64,000 nt of DNA from Mesorhizobium sp. M2A.F.Ca.ET.046.03.2.1 (GTDB lineage Bacteria; Pseudomonadota; Alphaproteobacteria; Rhizobiales; Rhizobiaceae): the NCBI RefSeq assembly GCF_003952425.1, contig NZ_CP034449.1, forward strand, positions 6,188,001-6,252,000, written 5' to 3'. The notes beneath the pieces are model-generated. The model was not told the DNA's origin. It worked only from the letters and a program-made list of their open reading frames with translations, and ran no database searches. A program made the position numbers and the translations under genes. The first letter of the stretch is position 1. Every line of letters starts with the position of its first letter. This document shows, piece after piece, positions 38,598 through 47,453 of the stretch.

Positions 38598-39266
38598 TCA
38601 AGCCGCGAGGCCGAGCGCGCTTTCGAACAGCGCGCGTCCATCATTGCCGCCATGCGCCGCCTCGATCAGGTTTTCGGGATGCGGCATCAGACCGAGCACG
38701 TTGCCCTTGTCGTTGACGATGCCGGCAATGTCGTTGATCGAGCCGTTGGGATTGGTGCCTTCGGCGTAGCGGAACACGACCTGGCCTTCGCCTTCGAGCC
38801 GGGCGAGCGTCTCGGCATCGGCGAAGTAGTTGCCGTCATGATGCGCCACGGGTGAGCGGATGATCTGTCCGGGCTTGTAGTGCCGGGTGAACATGGTGTT
38901 GGCGTTGGTGATCTCGAGCTTTACCTGGCGGCAGACGAATTTCAGCGAGGCGTTGCGCATCAAGGCGCCGGGCAGTAGTCCCGCCTCGACCAGGATCTGG
39001 AAGCCGTTGCAGACGCCGATGACGGTCACGCCCTTGGCGGCCTTTTCGGCCACCGCCCGCATCACCGGCATGCGCGCCGCGATCGCGCCGCAGCGCAGAT
39101 AGTCGCCGAAGGAGAAGCCGCCGGGGATGGCGATCAGGTCGACATCGGGGATCTCTGTGTCGGTCTGCCAGATGGTCGCCGGCGTCTGGCCGGAAATCTT
39201 GGTCAGCGCCGCGATCATGTCGCGGTCGCGGTTGAGGCCAGGCAGGAGGACGACGGCTGATTTCAT
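38598..39266 (-). CDS. purQ: FGAM synthase glutaminase subunit PurQ
   Basis: Class I glutamine amidotransferase that supplies ammonia to PurL. The 222-aa protein has the nucleophile in [11 protein letters not shown] (Cys about residue 87), the [11 protein letters not shown] segment, and the C-terminal His/Glu pair in [11 protein letters not shown]. Its ATG overlaps the stop of the GIY-YIG gene by one base (TAATG), so it is translated by coupling to that gene rather than directly to purS. Confidence 0.95.
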   Translation of the reverse strand: MKSAVVLLPGLNRDRDMIAALTKISGQTPATIWQTDTEIPDVDLIAIPGGFSFGDYLRCGAIAARMPVMRAVAEKAAKGVTVIGVCNGFQILVEAGLLPGALMRNASLKFVCRQVKLEITNANTMFTRHYKPGQIIRSPVAHHDGNYFADAETLARLEGEGQVVFRYAEGTNPNGSINDIAGIVNDKGNVLGLMPHPENLIEAAHGGNDGRALFESALGLAA

Positions 39267-39730
39267 TAGCTTGTCCTAAATTCGTTGTAGGGTGTTTTCA
39301 GTGCGAGAGCCGCATATACTTCGAAAAGGTGTTGCAGAATATCATCTTCGATCACAACGTAGCGACCTTTCAGAGCGCGGATACGCGTCATACAATCTGT
39401 AAACGCAGTTCTGAAAATCTCATCGAGCATAAGAGCTTTTCGAGAACCTTCCGGTTTGTAAGTCGCTAGCCGGCCGGTTTTTTCACGAGCAATCTTGAAT
39501 GCAAAAGAAGATTGTTCGGGGCGTCCACCTATGTGGTTACCGATCCGCTGCCAGATATTTTTGGCGCGACCGACATAGATTGGCGTTGTATCCTCATAGA
39601 GAGCGTACACTCCCGGTCTTTTGGGGAACCCGGCACGAGGGCTTGCCGGTTTGAGGTCGCAACTGAGTAATTGCTCGAAAAGCGATGGCATTTGATCGAC
39701 GGCTTTGCTGTACTCAGCCAGCAACGGCAT
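39266..39730 (-). CDS. GIY-YIG nuclease-domain protein inserted between purS and purQ
   Basis: A 154-aa protein with a GIY-YIG fold: [20 protein letters not shown] (GVY at residues 40-42, YVG at 52-54), then QRIGNHIGG with the conserved Arg (62) and His (66). An acidic residue in MLDEIFR or VIEDDIL would be the metal ligand. It has no extra DNA-binding domain that I can see. The base composition is clearly poorer in G+C than the flanking pur genes. Start and stop each overlap the neighbouring pur gene by one base (TAATG on both sides). It may be a free-standing homing-type or repair nuclease. Function unknown. Confidence 0.82.
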   Translation of the reverse strand: MPLLAEYSKAVDQMPSLFEQLLSCDLKPASPRAGFPKRPGVYALYEDTTPIYVGRAKNIWQRIGNHIGGRPEQSSFAFKIAREKTGRLATYKPEGSRKALMLDEIFRTAFTDCMTRIRALKGRYVVIEDDILQHLFEVYAALALKTPYNEFRTS

Positions 39731-39969
39731 TAAGCGATCTCCACCGCGTAATTCTCAATCACCGTGTTCGCCAGAAGCTTGTCGCACATAGCCTTGAGAT
39801 CGGCTTCGGCCCTGGCCTTGTCGGTTCCGGTGAGTTCGATGTCGAACACCTTGCCCTGGCGAACCTGGCCGACGCCGTCGAAGCCCAATCCGGAGAGGGC
39901 ATGCTCGATCGCCTTGCCCTGCGGGTCGAGGACGCCGTTCTTGAGGGTCACGGTGATGCGGGCTTTCAT
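39730..39969 (-). CDS. purS: FGAM synthase subunit PurS
   Basis: Small 79-aa subunit that bridges PurL and PurQ. Signature: MKARITVTLKNGVLDPQGKA, then IEHALSGLGFDGVGQVRQGK, and a C-terminus in NTVIENYAVEIA. Length is that of the family. It follows purC after 61 bases. Its stop TAA overlaps the ATG of the GIY-YIG gene, where purQ would normally be expected. Confidence 0.95.
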   Translation of the reverse strand: MKARITVTLKNGVLDPQGKAIEHALSGLGFDGVGQVRQGKVFDIELTGTDKARAEADLKAMCDKLLANTVIENYAVEIA

Positions 39970-40030
39970 CGATACTCCTAAGTGATGGATCGGGCGGTGG
40001 ACCTGCCATTGCCCAGCAGGCCGGTCGGTA

Positions 40031-40825
40031 TTAGTGCTTCAGGCCCTTGGGCGCATCGGAAGAGGCGACGAGGACCGGACCCGTCGGGCGCGGCGGCTCG
40101 TTCTCGTTGATGATGCCGAGACGGCGGGCGACTTCCTGATACGCCTCGACGAGGCCGCCCATGTCGCGGCGGAAGCGGTCCTTGTCGAGCTTGTCCTGGG
40201 TGGCGACATCCCACAGCCGGCAGGAATCCGGCGAGATTTCGTCGGCGACGACGATGCGCATCATGTCGCCCTCGAACAGGCGGCCGCATTCGATCTTGAA
40301 GTCGACGAGCTGGATGCCGACGCCGAGGAACAGGCCGGAAAGAAAGTCGTTGACGCGAATGGCCAGCGCCATGATGTCGTCGATTTCCTGCGGGCTTGCC
40401 CAGCCGAAGGCAGTGATGTGCTCTTCCGACACCATCGGATCGTCGAGCGCATCGGCCTTGTAATAGAATTCGATGATCGAGCGCGGCAGCACCGTGCCTT
40501 CCTCGATGCCGAGGCGCTTGGACAGAGAGCCGGCGGCGACATTGCGCACGACGACCTCGAGCGGGATAATCTCGACTTCCTTGATCAACTGCTCGCGCAT
40601 GTTGAGCCGGCGGATGAAGTGGGTCGGGATGCCCATGCGGTTCAAGTGGTTGAAGATGTGCTCGGAAATGCGGTTGTTGAGCACGCCCTTGCCATCGACC
40701 ACTTCATGTTTCTTCTTGTTGAAGGCGGTGGCGTCGTCCTTGAAGAACTGGATCAGCGTCCCGGGCTCAGGTCCCTCATAGAGGATCTTGGCCTTGCCTT
40801 CGTAGATGCGGCGGCGATTTTTCAT
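40031..40825 (-). CDS. purC: SAICAR synthetase
   Basis: Joins aspartate to CAIR in purine synthesis. The 264-aa protein has [20 protein letters not shown] at the N-terminus (ATP loop), [20 protein letters not shown], and [10 protein letters not shown] with [11 protein letters not shown] as substrate and metal residues. The last 20 residues form a short extra tail ([13 protein letters not shown]). It heads the purC-purS-(GIY-YIG)-purQ run. A possible promoter (TTGAAC, 16 bases, TAATTT on the minus strand) lies at 40886-40913. Confidence 0.95.
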   Translation of the reverse strand: MKNRRRIYEGKAKILYEGPEPGTLIQFFKDDATAFNKKKHEVVDGKGVLNNRISEHIFNHLNRMGIPTHFIRRLNMREQLIKEVEIIPLEVVVRNVAAGSLSKRLGIEEGTVLPRSIIEFYYKADALDDPMVSEEHITAFGWASPQEIDDIMALAIRVNDFLSGLFLGVGIQLVDFKIECGRLFEGDMMRIVVADEISPDSCRLWDVATQDKLDKDRFRRDMGGLVEAYQEVARRLGIINENEPPRPTGPVLVASSDAPKGLKH

Positions 40826-40885
40826 TTGATTTTTTCTCTGGGTCTGCGGGCAGGCGGCAAATGACCGGTTCCTGTCCGTCTGCCT

Positions 40886-40913
40886 AAATTAGTATGGCGA
40901 CGGCGGCGTTCAA
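40886..40913 (-). promoter_or_regulatory. Possible purC promoter
   Basis: On the minus strand TTGAAC (40908-40913), 16 bases, TAATTT (40886-40891), about 60 bases before the purC start. Moderate match only. No operator was recognised. Confidence 0.3.
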
Positions 40914-41100
40914 TGCCGGTGTTATCGCAATCGCCTGGTTTGCTCAATCGCCAAATCCGGCGAATCAACCGCTTTCGGGACTGAAATGCCGCAGCGCAGC
41001 ATGCGACGAAGTATATTGACCGGGTCGCGGCCTTTTGATTTGTGCTTGCCCATCACACATATTCACCGCGAACGCGAATCGGATTGATCGGAGGGACGTC

Positions 41101-41421
41101 ATGAGCAGCATGAAAGACCGCGAAGAGGGCTTTGAGCGCAAATTCGCCTTCGACGAGGAACTTCGCTTCAAGGCCGCAGCCCGGCGCAACAAGGCGCTTG
41201 GCCTCTGGGCCGCCGAGAAGCTGGGCAAATCCGGCGCCGATGCCGAAGCCTATGCCAAGGAAGTGGTGGTCTCCGATATCGAGGAGGCAGGCGACCATGA
41301 CGTCTTCCGCAAGATTCGCAAGGATTTCGATGCGGCCGGCGTCAACCAGTCAGACCATCAGATCCGCCGCACCATGGACGAGTTGATGGCGCAGGCGATC
41401 GAGCAGATCAAGAATGCCTGA
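41101..41421 (+). CDS. DUF1476 protein, F1-ATPase zeta-inhibitor type
   Basis: A 106-aa all-helical protein beginning MSSMKDREEGFERKFAFDEE, followed by LRFKAAARRNKALGLWAAEK. This is the alphaproteobacterial DUF1476 family, whose Paracoccus member is the zeta subunit that inhibits ATP hydrolysis by the F1Fo-ATP synthase. In Paracoccus the N-terminal helix inserts into F1, and it is conserved here. GGAGGG lies six bases before ATG 41101. Its position next to purC is common in Rhizobiales. Assignment rests on family resemblance. Confidence 0.9.
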   Translation: MSSMKDREEGFERKFAFDEELRFKAAARRNKALGLWAAEKLGKSGADAEAYAKEVVVSDIEEAGDHDVFRKIRKDFDAAGVNQSDHQIRRTMDELMAQAIEQIKNA

Positions 41422-41446
41422 GGCCGGAGTCTAGCTGGACCAATCG

Positions 41447-41475
41447 ACCGCCCGGCCAAACCGGGCGGTTTTTCT
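41447..41475 (+). terminator. Terminator after the DUF1476 gene
   Basis: ACCGCCCGG (41447-41455), loop CCAAA, CCGGGCGGT (41461-41469), then TTTTTCTTT. Confidence 0.92.
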
Positions 41476-41529
41476 TTGCCTTTGCCGTCGTTTCCGGCTG
41501 AACTGCGGGTTGTCATCAAGGAAGGTCCG

Positions 41530-42303
41530 ATGTCGCTCAAATCCCGCCTGGTCGCCGACGAAACGCTGTTCACCGCCTGGTCGGGGGTGCCGGACGCGCT
41601 GACGGTGGAAATCATCGCCAAGCAGGATTTCGACGCCGTCACCCTCGACATGCAGCATGGCGGCCACCACGAGGACAGCGTGCTGCGCGGCTTGGCGCCG
41701 GTGCTGGCCGCCAACAAGCCCGCGCTGGTGCGCATTCCGGTCGGGCGCTTCGACATGGCGAGCCGCGCGCTCGATTTCGGCGCCGAGGCGGTGATCGCGC
41801 CGATGGTGAACTCGGTGGCCGACGCACGGCAGTTCGCCGCCGCGATGAAATATCCGCCTATGGGCGAGCGATCCTGGGGGCCGACTTACGCATTCCCGCG
41901 CCACGGCAAGGGCGACCACGCCGAATGGCTGCGCGACTCGAACCAGCGCACAATGGCCTTCGCGATGGTCGAGACGCGGGCGGCATTCGAGGCGCTCGAC
42001 GGCATCCTCGATACGCCCGGCATCGACGGCATCTTCGTCGGCCCGTCGGATTTCTCGATCGCCTGGTCGAACGGAACGACCGTCAATTCGACGCTGGAAA
42101 GCATGATGGAGACGGTCGCTTCGATCGCCGAGCGGACGCGCAAGGCCGGCAAGCATGCGGCGATCTACGTCATCGAGCCGGCAATGGCCGGCCGCGTGGT
42201 GTCGATGGGCTATCGGCTGCTCGCCATGGGCTCGGACCACACGCTGATCTCGCTCGGCGCGAAGACCCTTTTGAAGAGCATGCGGGATTCCATCGGCGCC
42301 TAA
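41530..42303 (+). CDS. HpcH/HpaI-family aldolase
   Basis: A 257-aa metal-dependent class II aldolase of the HpaI type, which cleaves hydroxy-keto acids to pyruvate and an aldehyde. Motifs: FDAVTLDMQHGGHHED (catalytic His region), LVRIPVGRFDMASRALDFGA, AVIAPMVNSVADA, ERSWGPTYAF, and GIFVGPSDFSIAWSNG. Substrate is not predictable from sequence. ATG 41530 (MSLKSRLVADETLF) follows AAGGTCCG, a moderate site. A long palindromic repeat follows at 42340. It is a single-gene unit between a terminator and that repeat. Confidence 0.88.
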   Translation: MSLKSRLVADETLFTAWSGVPDALTVEIIAKQDFDAVTLDMQHGGHHEDSVLRGLAPVLAANKPALVRIPVGRFDMASRALDFGAEAVIAPMVNSVADARQFAAAMKYPPMGERSWGPTYAFPRHGKGDHAEWLRDSNQRTMAFAMVETRAAFEALDGILDTPGIDGIFVGPSDFSIAWSNGTTVNSTLESMMETVASIAERTRKAGKHAAIYVIEPAMAGRVVSMGYRLLAMGSDHTLISLGAKTLLKSMRDSIGA

Positions 42304-42339
42304 GGCGTGCTGATATTCGGGTGAGGCCGGCCTGCAAAT

Positions 42340-42407
42340 GGCGGTTTCCTGCGCTTCCGGTGCTCACGTACATCAAGTACGCTCCGCTCCGGTTCTCGGA
42401 AACCGCC
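42340..42407. repeat. Dispersed palindromic repeat between converging genes
   Basis: GGCGGTTTCC (42340-42349) pairs with GGAAACCGCC (42398-42407). Inside, CCGGTGCTCACGTAC and GTACGCTCCGCTCCGG form a second arm pair around ATCAA. This motif is, as I recall, scattered in rhizobial genomes. Lying between the converging aldolase and hydrolase genes, it may also terminate both. Confidence 0.75.
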
Positions 42408-42480
42408 CAGTTTGGCCGCTTCGCGCCCGTCTTCGACTCCGACTCGGCCTGACCTGAATCTCAACACACCTTGGGTCGTC

Positions 42481-43038
42481 TCAGGGCTGCTTCAGTTCCG
42501 TCAGGAATTTGGCGAAGGTCATCGACCCCTCGGGCCACGGGCCGAAACCGGCGTCGTGGTTGAGATGGCCGGCCTCGCCGGCGTCGATGAAGAGCGATCC
42601 CCAGGCGGCGGCAATGTCCTCGGCGACCTCGAAAGCGCAGAACGGGTCGTTGCGGCTGGCGATCACGATCGACGGGAAGGGCAGGGGATCGCGCGAATAA
42701 GGGCCGAAGGTCATCAGGTGCCTCGGCCTGATTTCCGGATTGGACACATCCGGTGGCGCGACGAAGAAGGCGCCGGCGATGGGCTTCCTGAATTGCGGGA
42801 TGGCCTGCACCGCCGTCGTGACGCCAAGCGAATGGGCAACGAGCACCACCGGCCGCTCAGCTTCGTTGACGGCGTTCGCCACGCTCGCCGTCCAATCCTC
42901 GCGCACGGGCTTGGTCCACTCCGCCTGCTCGACCCGACGCGCCGTCGACAGTTTCGACTGCCAGCGGGTCTGCCAGTGCTCGGGGCCGGAATTGGTGTAG
43001 CCCGGCACGATCAGGATATCTGCGTCTTTCACTTTCAT
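42481..43038 (-). CDS. RBBP9/YdeN-type serine hydrolase
   Basis: A 185-aa alpha/beta hydrolase of the small RBBP9/YdeN family. Signature: DILIVPGYTNSGPEHWQTRW (beta-1 and the GxxxSxxxHW motif), the nucleophile in VLVAHSLGVTTA, the acid in SRNDPFCAF and the His in GEAGHLNHDAGFGPWPEG. The catalytic triad is complete. Substrate unknown. ATG 43038 (MKVKDADILIVPG) is chosen over a long upstream frame that would cross the divergent promoter region. It shares that region with the VOC protein gene. Confidence 0.88.
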   Translation of the reverse strand: MKVKDADILIVPGYTNSGPEHWQTRWQSKLSTARRVEQAEWTKPVREDWTASVANAVNEAERPVVLVAHSLGVTTAVQAIPQFRKPIAGAFFVAPPDVSNPEIRPRHLMTFGPYSRDPLPFPSIVIASRNDPFCAFEVAEDIAAAWGSLFIDAGEAGHLNHDAGFGPWPEGSMTFAKFLTELKQP

Positions 43039-43106
43039 GACGCCGATGTAGCGAGCGGCTGTGGCGGCTGCAACCCTGTCGCTAACATCGGGATGGCCGT
43101 AATTGT

Positions 43107-43119
43107 GAACAACTTGTTC
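43107..43119. promoter_or_regulatory. Perfect palindrome in a divergent promoter region
   Basis: GAACAA-C-TTGTTC, midway between the hydrolase (starts 43038, minus) and the VOC gene (starts 43232, plus). A candidate operator for an unknown regulator. It looks like a Gram-positive-type LexA site (GAAC-N5-GTTC), but that is not the alphaproteobacterial form. Confidence 0.4.
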
Positions 43120-43231
43120 GATTCTTGCTCTCTTGTGTGAACGATCGCAATCGACGATTTGGAGGGGGAACAAGAGCTGGCGGCCTGGAACCCCCATTTG
43201 GGGAATAGGCGCCGCCCAAACGGAGAGTTTG

Positions 43232-44041
43232 ATGAGCGAACTGCCTTTTGCCGCGACCACCCCGGTCAGCGTGTCGCGTGTCGGGTTGAAGGCGCGCGAT
43301 GCCGAGAGCCTTGCCGCCTATTATCGCGCGGTCGTCGGCCTGCAGGAATTGCGCCGCGCCGATGGCGCGATCACGCTTGGCGCCGCCAACCGGCCATTGC
43401 TGGTGCTTGAACAGGATGCTTCGGCGAAGCCCGACGATCCGCGCAGCGCCGGCCTTTTCCACACCGCTTTCCTGTTGCCGTCGCGAGCGGACCTTGGCCG
43501 CTGGATCAGCCACGCCGCCGCCAACCGTATCGGCATCGAGGGCGCTTCCGACCATCTGGTCAGCGAGGCGCTCTATCTGACCGATCCGGAAGGCAACGGC
43601 ATCGAGATCTATGCCGACCGCCGTCCGCAGGACTGGTGGAACGGCGACAAGGTCGCCATGGCGACCGAGCGGCTGAACCTGCCAGCGGTGGTGGGCAGCG
43701 TGCCGGCGGGCGATGCCGGCTGGCAGGGCGCGCCGGAAAACGCCATTGTCGGCCATGTGCATCTGCGCGTCGGCCGGCCGGAGGACGCGGAGGCCTGGTG
43801 GCACGACCAGTTCGGCTTCGACACCGTCGCCAAATATGGCAGCCAGGCGGTGTTCCTGTCGTCCGGCCATTACCACCATCATATCGGCGCCAATGCCTGG
43901 CAAAGCGCCGGCGCCGGCCGTCGCGATCCGTCACGCTCAGGCCTCGCCTGGGTAGAGATGCGCTCGGATAATGTGAAGGATGAGACTTCGCGGGAAGACC
44001 CGTGGGGCACGGTGATCAGGACGGTGCCGGGCAAGGCTTGA
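43232..44041 (+). CDS. VOC-superfamily protein (CatE-like dioxygenase/glyoxalase fold)
   Basis: A 269-aa protein with two vicinal-oxygen-chelate modules. Module 1 (about residues 8-125): VSRVGLKARDAESLAAYYRA, then HTAFLLPSR and LYLTDPEGNGIEIYADRRP. Module 2 (about 150-265): IVGHVHLRVGRPEDAEAWWH, SSGHYHHHIGANAW and LAWVEMR. Metal ligands (His/Glu) are present as expected. Many members are annotated catechol-2,3-dioxygenase (CatE) without biochemical proof. GGAGAG stands four to nine bases before ATG 43232. A RIME-like repeat begins 20 bases after the stop. Confidence 0.85.
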   Translation: MSELPFAATTPVSVSRVGLKARDAESLAAYYRAVVGLQELRRADGAITLGAANRPLLVLEQDASAKPDDPRSAGLFHTAFLLPSRADLGRWISHAAANRIGIEGASDHLVSEALYLTDPEGNGIEIYADRRPQDWWNGDKVAMATERLNLPAVVGSVPAGDAGWQGAPENAIVGHVHLRVGRPEDAEAWWHDQFGFDTVAKYGSQAVFLSSGHYHHHIGANAWQSAGAGRRDPSRSGLAWVEMRSDNVKDETSREDPWGTVIRTVPGKA

Positions 44042-44107
44042 GCCGGCGTCGGTGACAGCGTCTTTCTCCCCGTCACTATACGGGGAGAAATGCCCGGTGT
44101 CCGAACC

Positions 44108-44149
44108 GGATAGATAGGTAACAGAATGGACCGATTAGATGGGTGACAG
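44108..44149 (+). repeat. Left-end doubled motif of the IS
   Basis: GGATAGATAGGTAACAG (44108-44124) and GATTAGATGGGTGACAG (44133-44149), 25 bases start to start. Probable transposase-binding sites. Confidence 0.75.
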
Positions 44150-44176
44150 TTTTCTTGCCAGCCGGGAGGACCGGCG

Positions 44177-45367
44177 ATGGTTTGGCGAGAGACTGGCATC
44201 ATGGATGAGCGGCTTCGTTTTGTTGTTGAATGCCTAGCTGGCGAGGAGACGATGACGCAGCTTTGCGCGGCCTTCGAGATCTCACGCAAGACCGGCTACA
44301 AATGGCTTGGGCGTTACCGGGAGACCGGGCCGGAAGGCCTGCACGACCGGCCGCGGGCGCCGCTCGATCACGGCCGAGCAACGGCAGCCGAGCTGGTGGA
44401 GCGGATCGTGGCGGAGAAGGAAGCGCATCCGCTGTGGGGGCCGAAGAAGATCATGGCGCGGCTGAAGCGGGCGGAGCCCAGTTGTGGCTGGCCGGCAGTC
44501 TCGACAGCTGGCGAGATCCTGAAGCGGCATGGTCTTGTGGGACGCCGGCGCCGGCGCTGGCGGGCTGTGGGCAATGGGCCATGGCCGGAGCCTGCGGCGC
44601 CGAATGCGGTGTGGACGGTAGACCACAAGGGCTGGTTCCGGACCCGTGACGGCTGGCGCTGCGAGCCATTGACGGTGATGGATGCATTGAGCCGCTACCT
44701 GCTGGGGCTCGAGGCGACGGGCTCGACGGCCGACGAGGAGGCGTGGCCGGTGTTTGAGCGATTGTTTGAGGAAAACGGTCTGCCGGATCGCATTCGAAGC
44801 GACAATGGCCCACCCTTTGCGTCGGCCGGCGTCACAGGGCTGACGCCGCTGGCAGTGCGCTTCATTAAGCTCGGCATCGCCCTGGAGCGCATCCAGCCAG
44901 GCAAGCCGCAGCAGAACGGGCGCCATGAGCGTTTCCATCTGACCATGCTGCCGATGGCCGATGCACCGAAGGCTGACAAAGCGGCTCAAGCCAGGGCCTT
45001 CGAGAACTTCCGGCGCAGCTACAATGAGGAGCGTCCGCACGAGGCGCTGGGCATGGACACCCCGGCACAGCATTACCGCCCCTCGACCCGACCGATGCCG
45101 AAGACAGCCCCTGAACCCGATTATCCGACCGAGGCAGCGGTGCGCGGCGTGCGCCAGAACGGCGCGGTCAAATGGCGGGGCACCGAGATCTATGTCTCGG
45201 CCACGTTGGCCGGCGAACCGATTGCCATTGAAGAGACCGAGGATGGCGAGTGGACGATGCGCTTCCACACCCATCCGCTCGGCTTCATCGATGAGAAGCA
45301 CATGAAACTGGTTCGCCGCAGCGCCGCGCCAAGCCGACCGCTTGGCGCTGCGGCGACCGCATCATAG
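44177..45367 (+). CDS. IS481-family transposase
   Basis: A 396-aa DDE transposase. Residues about 10-60 form a helix-turn-helix (ETMTQLCAAFEISRKTGYKW). The RNase H-like catalytic core holds D149 (WTVDHKG), D209 (IRSDNGPPFA) and E251 (QQNGRHERFH), with the IS481/IS3-like spacing D-D-about 41-E. A C-terminal segment of about 90 residues follows the integrase core. GGGAGG lies eight bases before ATG 44177. A second ATG nine codons on (MDERLRF) is possible. No programmed frameshift is needed, unlike IS3 elements. The frame is uninterrupted. Confidence 0.93.
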   Translation: MVWRETGIMDERLRFVVECLAGEETMTQLCAAFEISRKTGYKWLGRYRETGPEGLHDRPRAPLDHGRATAAELVERIVAEKEAHPLWGPKKIMARLKRAEPSCGWPAVSTAGEILKRHGLVGRRRRRWRAVGNGPWPEPAAPNAVWTVDHKGWFRTRDGWRCEPLTVMDALSRYLLGLEATGSTADEEAWPVFERLFEENGLPDRIRSDNGPPFASAGVTGLTPLAVRFIKLGIALERIQPGKPQQNGRHERFHLTMLPMADAPKADKAAQARAFENFRRSYNEERPHEALGMDTPAQHYRPSTRPMPKTAPEPDYPTEAAVRGVRQNGAVKWRGTEIYVSATLAGEPIAIEETEDGEWTMRFHTHPLGFIDEKHMKLVRRSAAPSRPLGAAATAS

Positions 45368-45377
45368 GGAGAGAAAA

Positions 45378-45419
45378 CTGTTACCTATGTATCCGGTTCA
45401 AAGTGTTACCCATCTATCC
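45378..45419 (-). repeat. Right-end doubled motif of the IS
   Basis: Read on the minus strand: GGATAGATGGGTAACAC (45403-45419) and GGATACATAGGTAACAG (45378-45394), again 25 bases apart. It mirrors the left end. Confidence 0.75.
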
Positions 45420-45577
45420 GCTGGACACCGGCAGGGCAATGAGGGGCAGGGCCGAGGCTTGAGATTGTCTTTTCGTCCGCACGGCCTATAGGCGCAGTGA
45501 TCGCCTAGGGCAGCGCCGCCCCTCATCCGCCCTTCGGGCACCTTCTCCCCGTGAACGGGGAGAAGGAAAGGTCAAGC

Positions 45578-46879
<1,302 letters not shown>

Positions 46880-46940
46880 CTGTTTTCAGTCCTGCCTGGG
46901 AGAAGCGTCGGCCGCGTCCTAACAGAGGCGGGCCCAATGC

Positions 46941-47126
46941 TCAACGCTGCTGCCGCGCAAACCAGATGCTAACCCCGACAAGTGCCGCAAAGCCCAGCGG
47001 AAAATAGAGTCGAACGCCAAGCGCGAGGAACTGGTGGAGCGCTGTCGGCAGCGTGAAGGTGAATTCATGCCTATCACGCCATGGTGAACGAGACGCGCCG
47101 TGCGATGCATCCAATCCGGCGTTCAT
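46941..47126 (-). CDS. Possible small single-helix membrane protein
   Basis: A 61-residue frame whose second half is a clear membrane helix with basic end: VRLYFPLGFAALVGVSIWFA followed by RQQR. The first half is polar, and the true start is unclear (no good ribosome site near 47126, and no in-frame ATG nearer the helix). It lies just upstream of purB on the same strand. It could be real or fortuitous. No domain recognised. Confidence 0.4.
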   Translation of the reverse strand: MNAGLDASHGASRSPWRDRHEFTFTLPTALHQFLALGVRLYFPLGFAALVGVSIWFARQQR

Positions 47127-47180
47127 TTGTTATTGTCGGCCGTCTCGCATCCGAAAGGGCACATCCAGCGGAGAACCAGC

Positions 47181-47438
47181 ATGAGCACCGACATCAGCAA
47201 GATACGCGGACATATGGAAGTGATCGGCGCCGATGGCGTCCATATCGGCACCGTCGACAAGGTCGAGGGCGACCGGATCAAGCTGACCAAGGCCGACAGC
47301 GGCATGGGCTCGCACAAGGGCCATCATCATTACATTTCGCTCGCCCTGGTCGCGGAGATCGACGGCGAGAAGGTCTGGCTTTCCGCGAATTCCGATGTCG
47401 CCGTCACCTTCGAGGAAGAGAAATCCGATCCGACCTGA
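47181..47438 (+). CDS. DUF2171-family protein
   Basis: An 85-aa soluble protein: MSTDISKIRGHMEVIGADGV, then HIGTVDKVEGDRIKLTKADS, and ISLALVAEIDGEKVWLSANS. The pattern of a short beta-barrel (PRC-barrel-like) with a conserved HxxHHHYI segment before ISLALV is that of DUF2171, a widespread family of unknown function in alphaproteobacteria, often stress-related. CGGAGAAC lies eight to fifteen bases upstream of ATG 47181. It stands alone and converges with the peptidase gene 15 bases on. Confidence 0.85.
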   Translation: MSTDISKIRGHMEVIGADGVHIGTVDKVEGDRIKLTKADSGMGSHKGHHHYISLALVAEIDGEKVWLSANSDVAVTFEEEKSDPT

Positions 47439-47453
47439 TCGGCGCCAACCCGA

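Larger units (their letters stand above)
44098..45427 (+). mobile_element. Complete IS481-family insertion sequence, 1330 bp
   Basis: The element begins TGTCCGAACCGGATAGATAG and ends, read inward on the opposite strand, TGTCCAGCGGATAGATGGG. The ends are imperfect inverted repeats with TG...CA tips. It is flanked by a CCGG duplication (44094-44097 and 45428-45431). One intact transposase gene fills it. Each end carries two copies of a 17-base motif 25 bases apart. Intact ends, coding frame and target duplication imply a recent, possibly active, copy. Confidence 0.92.
44062..45449. repeat. RIME-like repeat interrupted by the IS481-family element
   Basis: The left piece (44062-44097) is TCTTTCTCCCCGTCACTATA with the complementary CGGGGAGAAATGCCCGG. 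The right piece (45428-45449) is CCGGCAGGGCAATGAGGGGC and two more bases. Joining them through a single CCGG recreates the sequence seen intact at 20951-21000. A second RIME-like half (CCCCTCATCCGCCC and CTTCTCCCCGTGAACGGGGA) follows at 45517-45569, before purB. Confidence 0.88.

Noticed and set aside
39266..39730. Intein or group I intron within a pur gene
   Set aside because: purS and purQ are each full length with their own starts and stops. The GIY-YIG gene is between them, not inside either.
43107..43119. LexA (SOS) site
   Set aside because: GAAC-N5-GTTC is the Gram-positive arrangement. Alphaproteobacterial LexA uses direct repeats seven bases apart, as found before recA.
47100..47438. 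Longer start for the DUF2171 gene at 47100
   Set aside because: The added 27 residues lack family similarity, and the ATG at 47181 has a ribosome site and the conserved N-terminus.
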